Source: Bacteroidales bacterium
GTDB taxonomy: Bacteria; Bacteroidota; Bacteroidia; Bacteroidales; UBA4417
DNA: 64,000 bases
Direction of reading: 5' to 3'
Assembly: GCA_016707785.1 (NCBI GenBank)
Contig: JADJGZ010000010.1
Location: 1-64,000 of the forward strand
Part shown: piece after piece, positions 28,942 through 37,416 of the stretch
How the letters are laid out: each line of letters starts with the position of its first letter
Numbering within the stretch: position 1 is the stretch's first letter
Translations under genes and position numbers: made by a program
The notes under the pieces: generated by a model
Database searches by the model: none
Seen by the model: only the letters and a program-made list of their open reading frames with translations
Told to the model about the DNA's origin: nothing

Positions 28942-30363
28942 CTAATCGATGGTTACCACTGGCCATGGTTGGGCATTTTTCCATGCACCGCGGGTGAAAT
29001 CCGGAACAGCCTGGGAGGATCCATTCCCCAACACCGACTTTTCACTAAGTTCTATCACACACGACCAGGCAGCAGCATCATATACATCCTGATCGAGCGG
29101 GAGCCCATTTCTCAGGCAATAAATCAGTCGGTAATCCATAATGAAATCCATCCCGCCATGACCTCCAACCTGTTTCGCCTTCTCACCAATCTGCTGTGCT
29201 AAAGGATGCTCCCATTTCTTCATGAGTTGCTCAAAATCTTCTTTCTTTAAATTTGAGTGAGCCGCAGGTTCAAGGGCAATGGATTCATCCGGATATTTTA
29301 CGGCCATGCCTTCAGTTCCACTGATAAGATGGATACGCGAATAAGGCCGTGGACTGGTAGTATCATGCTGTATCTGAATAGTTTTTCCATTCACCGTATG
29401 TAGAATGGTGGTATTCATATCTCCTAATTTGTAGTCCTGAATAGCATCCGGTGAATCTTTCCCGAATTTCTTAATCGCATATTGAGTCATTCCTCTTTGA
29501 GAAGTAGAATTAGAGGTGAGAAAATCAAAGCGATCTCCACGATTGATCCCCATTATCTGGGCTACCGGACCTAATCCATGAGTCGGATAGAGATTGCCAG
29601 TATGGAATTTACTGTATTCCAGCCTCCACCGTTTGTAATAGCCACCTTCTTCGGGAGAAGCAAATTTCAGCCATCGAAGATCATGGTTATAAGCCCCTTC
29701 ACCATAGTAAATATCTCCAAAAACACCATTCCGGGCCATATTCAGCGTAGCCATCTCAAAGAAGTCATAACAGCAGTTTTCCAGCATCATGCAGTGGCGC
29801 TGAGTTTCTTCAGCGGTATCCACCAGTTCCCAGCATTCCTTTACTGTTAGGGCAGCAGGGACTTCAATAGCTGCATGCTTCCCTTGTTTCATCGCATATA
29901 CAGCAATGGGAGTATGCAAATGCCATGGAGTACAGGTGTAAATCAGGTCAATATCATCTCTTTCACAAATCTTTTTCCAGTCATCCTCTTCAAGATATTC
30001 TGTTGCTTCTGGTTTGCCGGCATTTTTGAGTTGAAGAACCGCATCCTTCATATTGGCTGGTACCCGGTCGCTTAATGCTTTGATTTCGACTCCTTCAATC
30101 TGGATCAACCTCCTGACAGCTTCACTGCCACGCATGCCCAGGCCAATCAGCCCGATCCTGACAGTAGTAAGGGGAGCGCATCGCAATCCCATCACTGATT
30201 TTCCTTTGGCAGGAGATACTAACCCTTGTTGAGATTCCTCATTCGGAGTGTTCTCTTCCTGAATTCCTGCCATGACTCCGCTAATCGGAGCAAGTCCCAA
30301 AGCAGCTGCTCCCAGCGCTGCTTTACGTAGAAAATTACGCCTGCTGTTGTTATCGTTTTTCAT
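28942..30363 (-). CDS. Tat-exported Gfo/Idh/MocA-fold protein, GH109 (alpha-N-acetylgalactosaminidase-like)
   Basis: The protein has 473 residues. A twin-arginine signal (SRRNFLRK, residues 7-14, then an Ala-rich stretch) predicts folded export. A Rossmann domain starts at about residue 66 with GLIGLGMRG, the NAD-binding loop. The motifs AIEVPAALTVKECWELVDTA, MMLENCCYDFFEM, YPTHGLGPV and GGHGGMDFIMDYRLIYC closely follow GH109 enzymes of Bacteroides and Elizabethkingia. These cleave terminal alpha-N-acetylgalactosamine using enzyme-bound NAD. Family membership is a strong match. The exact sugar specificity is inferred. A TATTTTTG promoter box is 22 bp upstream. Confidence 0.85.
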   Translation of the reverse strand: MKNDNNSRRNFLRKAALGAAALGLAPISGVMAGIQEENTPNEESQQGLVSPAKGKSVMGLRCAPLTTVRIGLIGLGMRGSEAVRRLIQIEGVEIKALSDRVPANMKDAVLQLKNAGKPEATEYLEEDDWKKICERDDIDLIYTCTPWHLHTPIAVYAMKQGKHAAIEVPAALTVKECWELVDTAEETQRHCMMLENCCYDFFEMATLNMARNGVFGDIYYGEGAYNHDLRWLKFASPEEGGYYKRWRLEYSKFHTGNLYPTHGLGPVAQIMGINRGDRFDFLTSNSTSQRGMTQYAIKKFGKDSPDAIQDYKLGDMNTTILHTVNGKTIQIQHDTTSPRPYSRIHLISGTEGMAVKYPDESIALEPAAHSNLKKEDFEQLMKKWEHPLAQQIGEKAKQVGGHGGMDFIMDYRLIYCLRNGLPLDQDVYDAAAWSCVIELSEKSVLGNGSSQAVPDFTRGAWKNAQPWPVVTID

Positions 30364-30384
30364 CGTTACTTATACATTGATTAA

Positions 30385-30392
30385 CAAAAATA
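30385..30392 (-). promoter_or_regulatory. Bacteroidota -7 box for the GH109-like gene
   Basis: The minus strand reads TATTTTTG (TAnnTTTG), 21 bp before the ATG at 30363. Confidence 0.5.
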
Positions 30393-30459
30393 GGAAGATA
30401 GAATTAAGCTACAACTTTTTCATGTGAATTCACGTTGTAAGCATACAAAGATTCTTGCG

Positions 30460-30467
30460 TACCTTCG
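30460..30467 (+). promoter_or_regulatory. Variant -7 box (TACCTTCG) for the PorE-like gene
   Basis: TACCTTCG is preceded by TTG at 30435-30437 with a 22-bp gap and followed 22 bp later by the ATG at 30490. The same variant occurs before thrS and the DUF1684 gene. Confidence 0.45.
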
Positions 30468-30489
30468 CTACTCAAACATATAGTTAAGT

Positions 30490-32394
30490 ATGAAATATCA
30501 TTTTCTCCTTGTAATATTCTTTTTCATTGCTTCATTGCCGGTTTTTGCACAGTCGACCGGAAATGCCAAGGCTGACCGGCTTTTTGAGAAAGCTGAGCAA
30601 TCCTATGGCCGGCGTGATTATACCCAGGCCATTCGCTTGATTGATGAGGTATTGCAAGAAGATGCCAATTACCTGAATGCTTTTCTGTTGAAAGGTGATA
30701 TCTATTATGACCTCAAACAGCCTGAACTGGCTATTGTAGCTTATACCAAAGCATTGTCGATTGATTCAACCTCTTTCCCGGGGATCTATTATATCCTTGC
30801 TAATCTTCATTTTGAACAGGAAAAGTTCGATGAAGCTAAAAGAAATTATGTGCTATACCTTAGCTTTCATCCAAAAGGGCAGACTGAAATTCAGAAAGCA
30901 GAAAAAAACATTATACTATGTGATTTCAGAAGTGAATTGATAAAGCATCCTGTCCCTTTTAACCCGGTAAACCTCGGTCCCCAGGTAAATTCTGACGGTT
31001 ATGAATATATTAATTCAGTCTCCCTGGATGAAGAACTGATGCTTTTTACCCGAAGAGGAGTTGCGCAAAGTGATCACGAAAGTTTCTTCCGGTCCTCTAA
31101 AGAATACGGAAAATGGAGACTGGCGCTTGAAATGGAACCTCCTGTCAATAGTCCGGGAAACCAGGGAGCTCTTTGCCTTTCCCCGGATGGAATGCTATTG
31201 TTTATGACATGCTGCAGCCGACGCGACTCTTATGGATCCTGCGACCTTTATGTTTCAAGACGGAGGGGGATGGAATGGAGCGAGCCCCTGAACCTGGGGG
31301 ATGTCGTAAATTCTACAGCCTGGGATTCACAACCCTGTCTTTCAGCCGATGGGAGAAAACTTTACTTTGTCAGCACCAGGAGAGGAGGATTGGGAGGATC
31401 TGATATCTGGATGAGTCAGATCGATGGATCAGGTGAGTGGGGTTTGCCTGTTAATTTGGGAGATACAATTAATACTGCTGCCAATGAAATGGCGCCCTAT
31501 ATTCACCAGGACGGAAGAACACTCTATTTTTCCTCTGCCGGCCATTTGGGAATGGGTGGGGCAGATCTTTTTATGTCACGGTTAAGTGCGAAAGGTACAT
31601 GGTCAAAACCATTAAATCTGGGATACCCTGTCAATACCAGGAATGATGAAATAAACCTGGTCATCAATGCCGGAGGGGATGCTGCTTATATTTCATCCGC
31701 AAAGTCAGGAGGTATGGGTAATACAGATATCTATAGGTTTGAGCTGCCTGCTGAAGTCAGACCCGCCAGGATTTCCTATGTGAAAGGGAAGGTTTATGAT
31801 GTGAATGATAAGCACCCATTAGCTGCTTCCCTTGAACTGATCGACATGGAATCAGGAAAAATTGTGGTCAGTTCGATCTCTGATGGCCTGGATGGAAGTT
31901 TCCTGATGAGTCTGCCTGTTGACAAGGATTATGCTTTAAATGTTTCATGTAAAGGATACCTGTTTTATTCCCTGAATTTCAGCATTTCAGATGGTCGTGA
32001 TATTCATAATCCTTTACAATTGGACATTCCTATGCATCCATTGGTAGTAGGGGAGAAGGTGATTCTCAGGAATATATTTTTTGATACAGATAAATTCGTG
32101 TTAAAATCTGAATCTACTGCAGAATTAGATAAACTACTCGAGTTCCTGAAACGCAATGCAGCTATGAAAATAGAAATTGGAGGGCATACCGATAATGTGG
32201 GTACTGATGCACACAACACAGAGCTTTCTCAAAAGCGTGCAGATGCTGTTTACCAATACCTTATTTCAAAAGGAATTGAAAAGGACAGACTGTCAGCAAA
32301 GGGCTATGGTAAATCGATGCCGGTTGATTCCAATGAAACACCAGCAGGCAGAGCCAACAACCGTCGAACTGAGTTCAAGGTCGTATCTAAATGA
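30490..32394 (+). CDS. PorE-like TPR / PD40 propeller / OmpA-domain protein
   Basis: The protein has 634 residues. A signal peptide (1-20) ends PVFAQ. TPR repeats span about 28-140. WD40-like PD40 repeats follow at about 155-420, with repeated S-x-DG and LYF-S motifs and PLNLG-VNT phrases. A carboxypeptidase-regulatory-like fold spans about 425-510. A C-terminal OmpA domain (about 525-634) contains NIFFDTDKFVLKSES and GHTDNVGT...LSQKRADAV, the peptidoglycan-binding signature. This order is that of PorE of Porphyromonas gingivalis, a T9SS-associated periplasmic protein, and related paralogues are common in the phylum. Role in secretion is inferred from architecture and from the T9SS cargo nearby. 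No other T9SS gene is in the window. Confidence 0.82.
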   Translation: MKYHFLLVIFFFIASLPVFAQSTGNAKADRLFEKAEQSYGRRDYTQAIRLIDEVLQEDANYLNAFLLKGDIYYDLKQPELAIVAYTKALSIDSTSFPGIYYILANLHFEQEKFDEAKRNYVLYLSFHPKGQTEIQKAEKNIILCDFRSELIKHPVPFNPVNLGPQVNSDGYEYINSVSLDEELMLFTRRGVAQSDHESFFRSSKEYGKWRLALEMEPPVNSPGNQGALCLSPDGMLLFMTCCSRRDSYGSCDLYVSRRRGMEWSEPLNLGDVVNSTAWDSQPCLSADGRKLYFVSTRRGGLGGSDIWMSQIDGSGEWGLPVNLGDTINTAANEMAPYIHQDGRTLYFSSAGHLGMGGADLFMSRLSAKGTWSKPLNLGYPVNTRNDEINLVINAGGDAAYISSAKSGGMGNTDIYRFELPAEVRPARISYVKGKVYDVNDKHPLAASLELIDMESGKIVVSSISDGLDGSFLMSLPVDKDYALNVSCKGYLFYSLNFSISDGRDIHNPLQLDIPMHPLVVGEKVILRNIFFDTDKFVLKSESTAELDKLLEFLKRNAAMKIEIGGHTDNVGTDAHNTELSQKRADAVYQYLISKGIEKDRLSAKGYGKSMPVDSNETPAGRANNRRTEFKVVSK

Positions 32395-32395
32395 G

Positions 32396-32891
32396 TGCCC
32401 CGAAGGGGAGCCTTTGGTGCTGAGTGCTGAGTGCCGGGTGCTGAGTGCTGGGTGCTGGGTGCCGGGTGCTATGTGCCGGGTGCCGGAGTGCCATGTGGTC
32501 CGGGGCGGAGCCGGAGTGCCGGAGTGCCGGAGTGCCAGGTCCATGGGGGGCCCGGAGTGCCGATGTGCAATGACACAAATAAATTCGTAAATCAGCGTGA
32601 TGTGCAGTCCGCCAGGCCGGCGGGATCCATGCTGCCGGCAGGCGGGCGTGCCATTTGCCGTGCCAGGTAACGGGGGCCGGAGGCCGGAGTGCCTGAGTTC
32701 AATGTGGATTTTGGATTTTGGTCCGCCAGCCGGCGGATGGATTTTGAAATTTGCTTTTGCATTTTTGCATTTTGCATTTTGCATTTTGCATTTTTCATTT
32801 TCTTCACTCCCCGAATTTAAAGATCTCCCCACTCAGAGTCAAAGGCTCCCCTACGGGGCACACAGCACTCAGCACTCAGCACCCAGCACTG
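32396..32891. repeat. Dense patch of short interspersed repeats
   Basis: This is the non-coding gap between the PorE-like gene and thrS. A box CCCCGAAGGGGAGCCTTTG at about 32398-32416 recurs inverted with one change at 32840-32860. Heptamer arrays of GTGCTGA/GTGCTGG/GTGCCGG run from about 32417 to 32540, and the inverse CAGCACT array is at 32862-32891. GTCCGCC palindromic boxes are at 32607-32628 and 32721-32743, the latter with TCCGCC/GGCGGA arms. A TTTTGCA heptamer array runs at about 32754-32801. Frames called here are low-complexity artefacts. Confidence 0.85.
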
Positions 32892-32929
32892 TTATTTTGC
32901 CACGAAGTAAGATGTACCAGATATTTTCA

Positions 32930-32937
32930 TACCTTCG
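32930..32937 (+). promoter_or_regulatory. Variant -7 box (TACCTTCG) for thrS
   Basis: TACCTTCG is 28 bp before the ATG at 32965. It is the same variant as before the PorE-like and DUF1684 genes. Confidence 0.4.
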
Positions 32938-32964
32938 CAGGCTCAAATTTCGATTCATTTGTAT

Positions 32965-34899
32965 ATGATAAACATCACATTACCTGATAATTCTGTCAGG
33001 CAATACCCCGAAGGAACCACTGCAATGCAGGTGGCACAAAGTATTAGTGAAGGCCTGGCGCGTAATGTACTGGCTGCCAAAGTAAATGGAAAAGTATGGG
33101 ATGCATTGCGCCCTATATCAAACGATGTTAGCCTGCAATTACTTACCTGGAACGACGTTGAAGGAAAAGCAACCATGTGGCATTCTTCTGCTCACCTGAT
33201 GGCTGAAGCTATTGAGATACTGTACCCGGGTGTGAAGTTTGGGATTGGGCCGGATATTGAGAATGGATTTTATTATGACATGGATTTCGGTGATCGTACA
33301 ATTACACCTGAAGATCTTCTTGCCATTGAAGCAAAAATGCTTGAACTGGCCAGGCTAAAGCAAACCTATCAGCGTCGTGATGTTTCTAAAGCTGATGCAC
33401 TTGAATTTTTCACAAAAAAGAATGATGAATATAAACTGGAGTTAATTGCTGATTTGCCCGATGGAGAAATCTCATTTTATGAATCCGGTTCTTTCACAGA
33501 TCTTTGCCGTGGCCCGCATCTTCCGGATACCAGCCCTATTAAGGCCGTTAAATTATTGAATATTGCAGGTGCTTACTGGAGAGGGGATGAGAAACGTAAA
33601 CAGCTTACCAGGGTATATGGAATTACTTTTCCTAAGCAAAAAGAACTCGAAGAATATCTCATTTTACTTGAAGAAGCTAAGAAACGCGACCATAGGAAAT
33701 TAGGTAAGGAACTGGAATTATTCACTTTCTCGCAGAAAGTGGGCTCAGGTTTGCCTTTATGGTTGCCAAAAGGGGCGCAACTTCGTGAACGTCTCGAACA
33801 GTTCCTGAAGAATATTCAGCGCAAGGCTGGCTATCTGCCGGTTATTACTCCTCATATCGGTAACGTAGAATTATATAAGACTTCAGGCCATTTCCAGAAA
33901 TATGGGAAAGACTCTTTCCAGCCTATAAATACCCCAATTGAAGGGGAACAATTCATGCTTAAACCTATGAATTGCCCTCATCATTGCGAAATATATAACA
34001 GTAAACCAAGATCTTACAAGGACTTACCTGTTCGTTTTGCGGAATTTGGTACAGTGTATCGTTATGAACAAAGCGGTGAGTTGCATGGTTTGACAAGGGT
34101 TCGTGGGTTTACCCAGGATGATGCGCATCTCTTCTGTCGCCCTGACCAGCTTAAAGATGAGTTTAAGTCAGTGATTGATATTGTACTTCAGATTTTCAAA
34201 CTACTTGATTTTAAGAACTATACAGCCCAGGTTTCTTTAAGGGATCCTGAAAATAAAGAAAAGTATATCGGTAGTGAAGAGAATTGGGTAAAGGCTGAGG
34301 CTGCCATTATTGAAGCTGCTGCTGAAAAAGGACTCCAGACTGTTGTTGAAATCGGCGAAGCCGCATTTTATGGTCCAAAACTTGACTTCATGGTGAAAGA
34401 TGCCCTTGGCCGTAAATGGCAGCTAGGGACGATCCAGGTCGACTATAATCTTCCGGAACGATTTGAACTGGAATATACAGGAAGTGATAACCAAAAACAT
34501 CGTCCGGTGATGATTCACAGGGCTCCATTTGGTTCAATGGAACGTTTTGTGGCTGTTCTTCTCGAGCATACTGCAGGTAATTTTCCCCTTTGGCTCACCC
34601 CGGAACAGGCGATAATCTTACCAATTAGTGAGAAATATCTGGATTATGCAAAAAAAGTTGCAGATATCCTTTCAAATTCCGAAATTCGCGCCCTCATTGA
34701 TGAACGCAATGAGAAGACCGGCAAGAAGATACGGGATGCCGAATTAATGAAGATTCCGTTTATGCTGATTGTCGGGGAGAAGGAAGAATTGAGTGATTCG
34801 GTATCAGTTCGTAAGCATGGCCAGGGCGATCTGGGGACTTTTTCCACCATCGATTTTATCAATATGGTGAAGGAAGAAATCAGGCAGCAACTGGATTAA
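32965..34899 (+). CDS. thrS: Threonyl-tRNA synthetase
   Basis: It charges tRNA-Thr in the cytoplasm. The frame can extend two codons to a TTG at 32959, but the ATG at 32965 (MINITLPDNSVRQYP) fits the family start. A TGS domain spans about 1-60. The editing/SAD region includes HSSAHLMAEAIEILYPGVKFG. The class II catalytic core has MNCPHHCEIY (zinc-binding Cys and the motif 2 area), RVRGFTQDDAHLFC and HRAPFGSMERF (motif 3). The anticodon-binding C-terminal domain is complete. The total of 644 residues is the normal length. It is the first gene of the conserved thrS-infC-rpmI-rplT operon. Confidence 0.97.
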   Translation: MINITLPDNSVRQYPEGTTAMQVAQSISEGLARNVLAAKVNGKVWDALRPISNDVSLQLLTWNDVEGKATMWHSSAHLMAEAIEILYPGVKFGIGPDIENGFYYDMDFGDRTITPEDLLAIEAKMLELARLKQTYQRRDVSKADALEFFTKKNDEYKLELIADLPDGEISFYESGSFTDLCRGPHLPDTSPIKAVKLLNIAGAYWRGDEKRKQLTRVYGITFPKQKELEEYLILLEEAKKRDHRKLGKELELFTFSQKVGSGLPLWLPKGAQLRERLEQFLKNIQRKAGYLPVITPHIGNVELYKTSGHFQKYGKDSFQPINTPIEGEQFMLKPMNCPHHCEIYNSKPRSYKDLPVRFAEFGTVYRYEQSGELHGLTRVRGFTQDDAHLFCRPDQLKDEFKSVIDIVLQIFKLLDFKNYTAQVSLRDPENKEKYIGSEENWVKAEAAIIEAAAEKGLQTVVEIGEAAFYGPKLDFMVKDALGRKWQLGTIQVDYNLPERFELEYTGSDNQKHRPVMIHRAPFGSMERFVAVLLEHTAGNFPLWLTPEQAIILPISEKYLDYAKKVADILSNSEIRALIDERNEKTGKKIRDAELMKIPFMLIVGEKEELSDSVSVRKHGQGDLGTFSTIDFINMVKEEIRQQLD

Positions 34900-34959
34900 T
34901 CTATTGTAACCAACAGATGGCAATGGCCTCAAGGTAATAAAAGTAGTTTTAACAAACAG

Positions 34960-34976
34960 AAAGGAGTAACCGTATA
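34960..34976 (+). promoter_or_regulatory. Shine-Dalgarno and AUA start site of infC
   Basis: AAAGGAG at 34960-34966 is followed by a 7-base spacer and an ATA codon at 34974-34976 in frame with IF-3. The frame has a stop upstream at 34950-34952, and no ATG, GTG or TTG lies between that stop and the IF-3 core. Rare start codons on infC allow IF-3 to repress its own translation in other bacteria. Confidence 0.7.
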
Positions 34977-35531
34977 GCAACGCCTTACAACAGTTCGTCA
35001 GATCGGAGGTTCCCCAGAAAACAAGTTGAGGAACTTCACAAGATCAATGAAAAAATCAAGTCGCCTGTAGTTAGGGTAGTAGGTGAGAATATCACACCTG
35101 GTATCTATAACATCAGGGAAGCCCTCAATATTGCAGAAGCTTTGGAACTTGACCTGGTTGAAATTTCCCCTACTGCCAATCCACCTGTTTGCAAGGTGAT
35201 TGATTACAAGAAGTTCCTTTATGAATTAAAGAAAAAGCAGAAGGAGATCAAGGCAAAAACGGCTAAAATTATCGTTAAGGAAATCAGGCTGGGTCCCCAG
35301 ACCGATGACCATGATTTTAACTTTAAGTTGAAACATGCGATGAACTTTCTGAAAGAAGGTGCCAAGGTTAAAGTAGAAGTATTCTTCCGAGGCAGATCAA
35401 TTGTCTATAAAGATCAGGGTGAAATTATCCTCCTGAAATTTGCACAGGAATTGATGGAATTTGCCAAAGTTGAGAAAATGCCATTACTCGAAGGGAAAAG
35501 AATGATTATGATCTTATCACCTAAAAAGTAA
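34974..35531 (+). CDS. infC: Translation initiation factor IF-3, predicted AUA start
   Basis: The protein has about 185 residues if started at the ATA at 34974. It then begins ATPYNSSSDRRFPRKQVEELHKINEKI, a basic N-terminus like other Bacteroidota IF-3 proteins. The N-domain continues VRVVGENITPGIYNIREALNIAEALELDLVEISP. It is followed by the lysine-rich linker helix and the C-domain (VKEIRLGPQTDDHDFNFKLKHAMNFLKEGAKVKV...FRGRS), all complete. Starting at the first conventional codon (TTG at 35142) would remove most of the N-domain, so that start is rejected. IF-3 controls start-site selection and subunit splitting. It lies 74 bp after thrS. Confidence 0.92.
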   Translation: MATPYNSSSDRRFPRKQVEELHKINEKIKSPVVRVVGENITPGIYNIREALNIAEALELDLVEISPTANPPVCKVIDYKKFLYELKKKQKEIKAKTAKIIVKEIRLGPQTDDHDFNFKLKHAMNFLKEGAKVKVEVFFRGRSIVYKDQGEIILLKFAQELMEFAKVEKMPLLEGKRMIMILSPKK

Positions 35532-35611
35532 GTTGAAGTTAGCAAATTTTGATGTTTGCTTTTTAACATTAGAAATTCCCAAATTATCACAAACATAAAT
35601 CAAATCGTAAC

Positions 35612-35806
35612 ATGCCTAAAATGAAGAGTAAAGCCAGTGCCAAGAAAAGGTTCACTACCACGGGCACCGGTAAACTGAAAAGGAGACATGCTTACAAGAG
35701 TCACATTCTGACCAAAAAGTCAACCAAACGCAAACGTAACCTCGGTTACTCTGCCATCGTTGATAAGGCCGATGTGAAAGCTGTAAGAGATATGCTCCAA
35801 TGCTAA
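35612..35806 (+). CDS. rpmI: 50S ribosomal protein L35
   Basis: The protein has 64 residues of the usual L35 length: MPKMKSKASAKKRFTTTGTGK, then KRRHAYKSHILTKKSTKRKRNL. It is very basic, and it sits between infC and rplT as in most bacteria. Confidence 0.97.
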   Translation: MPKMKSKASAKKRFTTTGTGKLKRRHAYKSHILTKKSTKRKRNLGYSAIVDKADVKAVRDMLQC

Positions 35807-35889
35807 ACAATTGAATGTTTAACCTTACTTTCAGCCCCTAAAGTTCCCGATTTTTATTGGGACGCTGAAGTAAAAAAAAGTAGAAAACT

Positions 35890-36234
35890 ATGCCAAGATC
35901 AGTAAATTCTGTTGCATCAAGGGCCCGCAGGAAAAAAATCCTGAAACAGGTAAAGGGTCAGTTTGGAAGGCGTAAAAATGTCTGGACGGTCGCTAAAAAT
36001 GCATATGAAAAAGGCGGACAATATGCATACCGTGACAGAAGAACCAAAAAGCGCAATTTCCGTTCCTTATGGATCGTTCGTATTAATGCCGGTGTTAGGG
36101 AATTCGGCATGTCGTACTCCGTATTCATGGGAAAACTTCATCAAAGGGATATTCAGCTGGATCGTAAAGTTCTCGCTGACCTTGCCATGAATAACCCTGA
36201 AGCTTTCAAGGCTATCGTGGATCTGGTGAAGTAG
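35890..36234 (+). CDS. rplT: 50S ribosomal protein L20
   Basis: The protein has 114 residues with MPRSVNSVASRARRKKILKQ, KGQFGRRKNVWTVAKNAYEK, YAYRDRRTKKRNFRSLWI and the conserved C-terminal helices. It is the last gene of the operon, followed at once by a strong terminator. L20 helps early assembly of the large subunit and, in some bacteria, represses its own operon. A repressor site is not evident here. Confidence 0.97.
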   Translation: MPRSVNSVASRARRKKILKQVKGQFGRRKNVWTVAKNAYEKGGQYAYRDRRTKKRNFRSLWIVRINAGVREFGMSYSVFMGKLHQRDIQLDRKVLADLAMNNPEAFKAIVDLVK

Positions 36235-36252
36235 TCCGGATTCCATATTTGT

Positions 36253-36286
36253 AAAAGGCCATCAGTCATTCGACTGATGGCCTTTT
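36253..36286. terminator. Strong intrinsic terminator after rplT
   Basis: AAAAGGCCATCAGTC pairs perfectly with GACTGATGGCCTTTT around an ATTC loop. The symmetry (A-run and T-run) suits termination from both sides, serving rplT and the convergent lipoprotein gene. Confidence 0.92.
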
Positions 36287-36437
36287 ATCATTATCTTAAT
36301 AAAAGCATTTGTAAATCAGGAATATCCTGGTCAAGGCTGAACCAGGTTTTAATCTATCAATCCTATCACACATAAATTTATTCAAAGTGTAATGAAACCC
36401 TTTTAAAGAAAGAGAAGCATAATGATTCGGCCTGAGC

Positions 36438-37196
36438 TTAAATGAATTCCTGGTAACAGATCAATGACCCATCCGGATTGATGAATACAATAAGATCTGT
36501 TTTGCTATTGGAGAGAAATAGTGCAAAAAGGGTCTCTCCACCTTCCAGGTTAATTTCAATATATGCCTTGCCGGGAGAAAATCCCTTAAATGCAGCTAAG
36601 ATCAGGTCAGTCACATGCTTCGGAGCCAATTCATAGGGAACCTGATTGGCTCTTCCAAGGTAATCACCACTGAGTGAAAACAGTAACTCCATATGATTGG
36701 CTTTATCCATTTCCATCAATAGGATGTATACATTTCCCATGGAACAGGTGTTCTGGATACCAGCACCGAGTAAATGATAATCGGGAAAAGTTTCCTGAAC
36801 ATATTGTCCAATATTCATTGGCAAAAACTCAACAGCCCGGATCATACTGGGTGCAAATTCTGCCGGATCACCTGAAAATGTATATTTAGCGTCTATAGAA
36901 TTGTTCGTGGATTGCGAGAAAAAGATGGGTCGATGTCCGGTGAAATTGCCGGCAGCATCAAATGTTAATTGTTGTGCGTCTCTCAGAGTGATGTTATATG
37001 CAGGTACTTCATTCTTATGGTATACAACACCTGAAATTGATAGGGAAGGGTAGTTACTGCTTATAAAATCAGTAACTTTCACAGGTAGCGCTGAAATACT
37101 TGAAATATTCCGGTTTTGATCTTCCTGTTCGACTTCTTTCTTACAAGAGCTCAATACTGCCATTGAGATCAGTAGTATTATGCTAGCTGTTTTCAT
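36438..37196 (-). CDS. PepSY-like lipoprotein
   Basis: The protein has 252 residues. A lipoprotein signal has the lipobox LSSC, so Cys is at about residue 17. The mature part has two half-domains with the pattern of beta-lactamase-inhibitor-like PepSY-like proteins of Bacteroidota: VTDFISSNYP...VYHKNEVPAYNITLRDAQQLTFDAAGNF and a later VTDLILAAFKGFSPGKAYIEINLEGGETLFALFL...DLIVFINPDGSL. Such proteins are periplasm-facing and their ligand is unknown. The gene has its own TAAATTTG box and converges on rplT. Confidence 0.75.
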   Translation of the reverse strand: MKTASIILLISMAVLSSCKKEVEQEDQNRNISSISALPVKVTDFISSNYPSLSISGVVYHKNEVPAYNITLRDAQQLTFDAAGNFTGHRPIFFSQSTNNSIDAKYTFSGDPAEFAPSMIRAVEFLPMNIGQYVQETFPDYHLLGAGIQNTCSMGNVYILLMEMDKANHMELLFSLSGDYLGRANQVPYELAPKHVTDLILAAFKGFSPGKAYIEINLEGGETLFALFLSNSKTDLIVFINPDGSLICYQEFI

Positions 37197-37226
37197 GATT
37201 AGTCAGATTTGGAATTCTAATTTCAT

Positions 37227-37234
37227 CAAATTTA
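37227..37234 (-). promoter_or_regulatory. Bacteroidota -7 box for the PepSY-like lipoprotein gene
   Basis: The minus strand reads TAAATTTG, 30 bp before the ATG. A TTG lies about 21 bp further upstream. Confidence 0.5.
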
Positions 37235-37416
37235 ACTTCCTATCCCTCAGGATGCAATAATTGATAGCTGAACGGGTATTTTGGAATGACAGAATAGTCT
37301 TTTCAGAAGATGAACAGTCACAATACAGGTAATCTAATATATCTAACAGGTTTGCTGTAATGTCTCTTTAAAAAATTGATATTCAGCCAGTAATATGCCG
37401 ATAATGAGGAAAGATT

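Noticed and set aside
32959..32964. TTG start two codons before the thrS ATG
   Set aside because: The ATG at 32965 gives the conserved ThrRS N-terminus and is the simpler start.
32293..32987. Several frames of 60-180 residues on both strands around the repeat patch
   Set aside because: They are translations of short tandem repeats (GTGCTGA, TTTTGCA) and share no features of real proteins.
35835..35860. Possible small hairpin (GTTCCC/GGGAC) between rpmI and rplT as an L20 operator
   Set aside because: The stem is only about five base pairs and shows no resemblance I can defend to known L20 binding sites.
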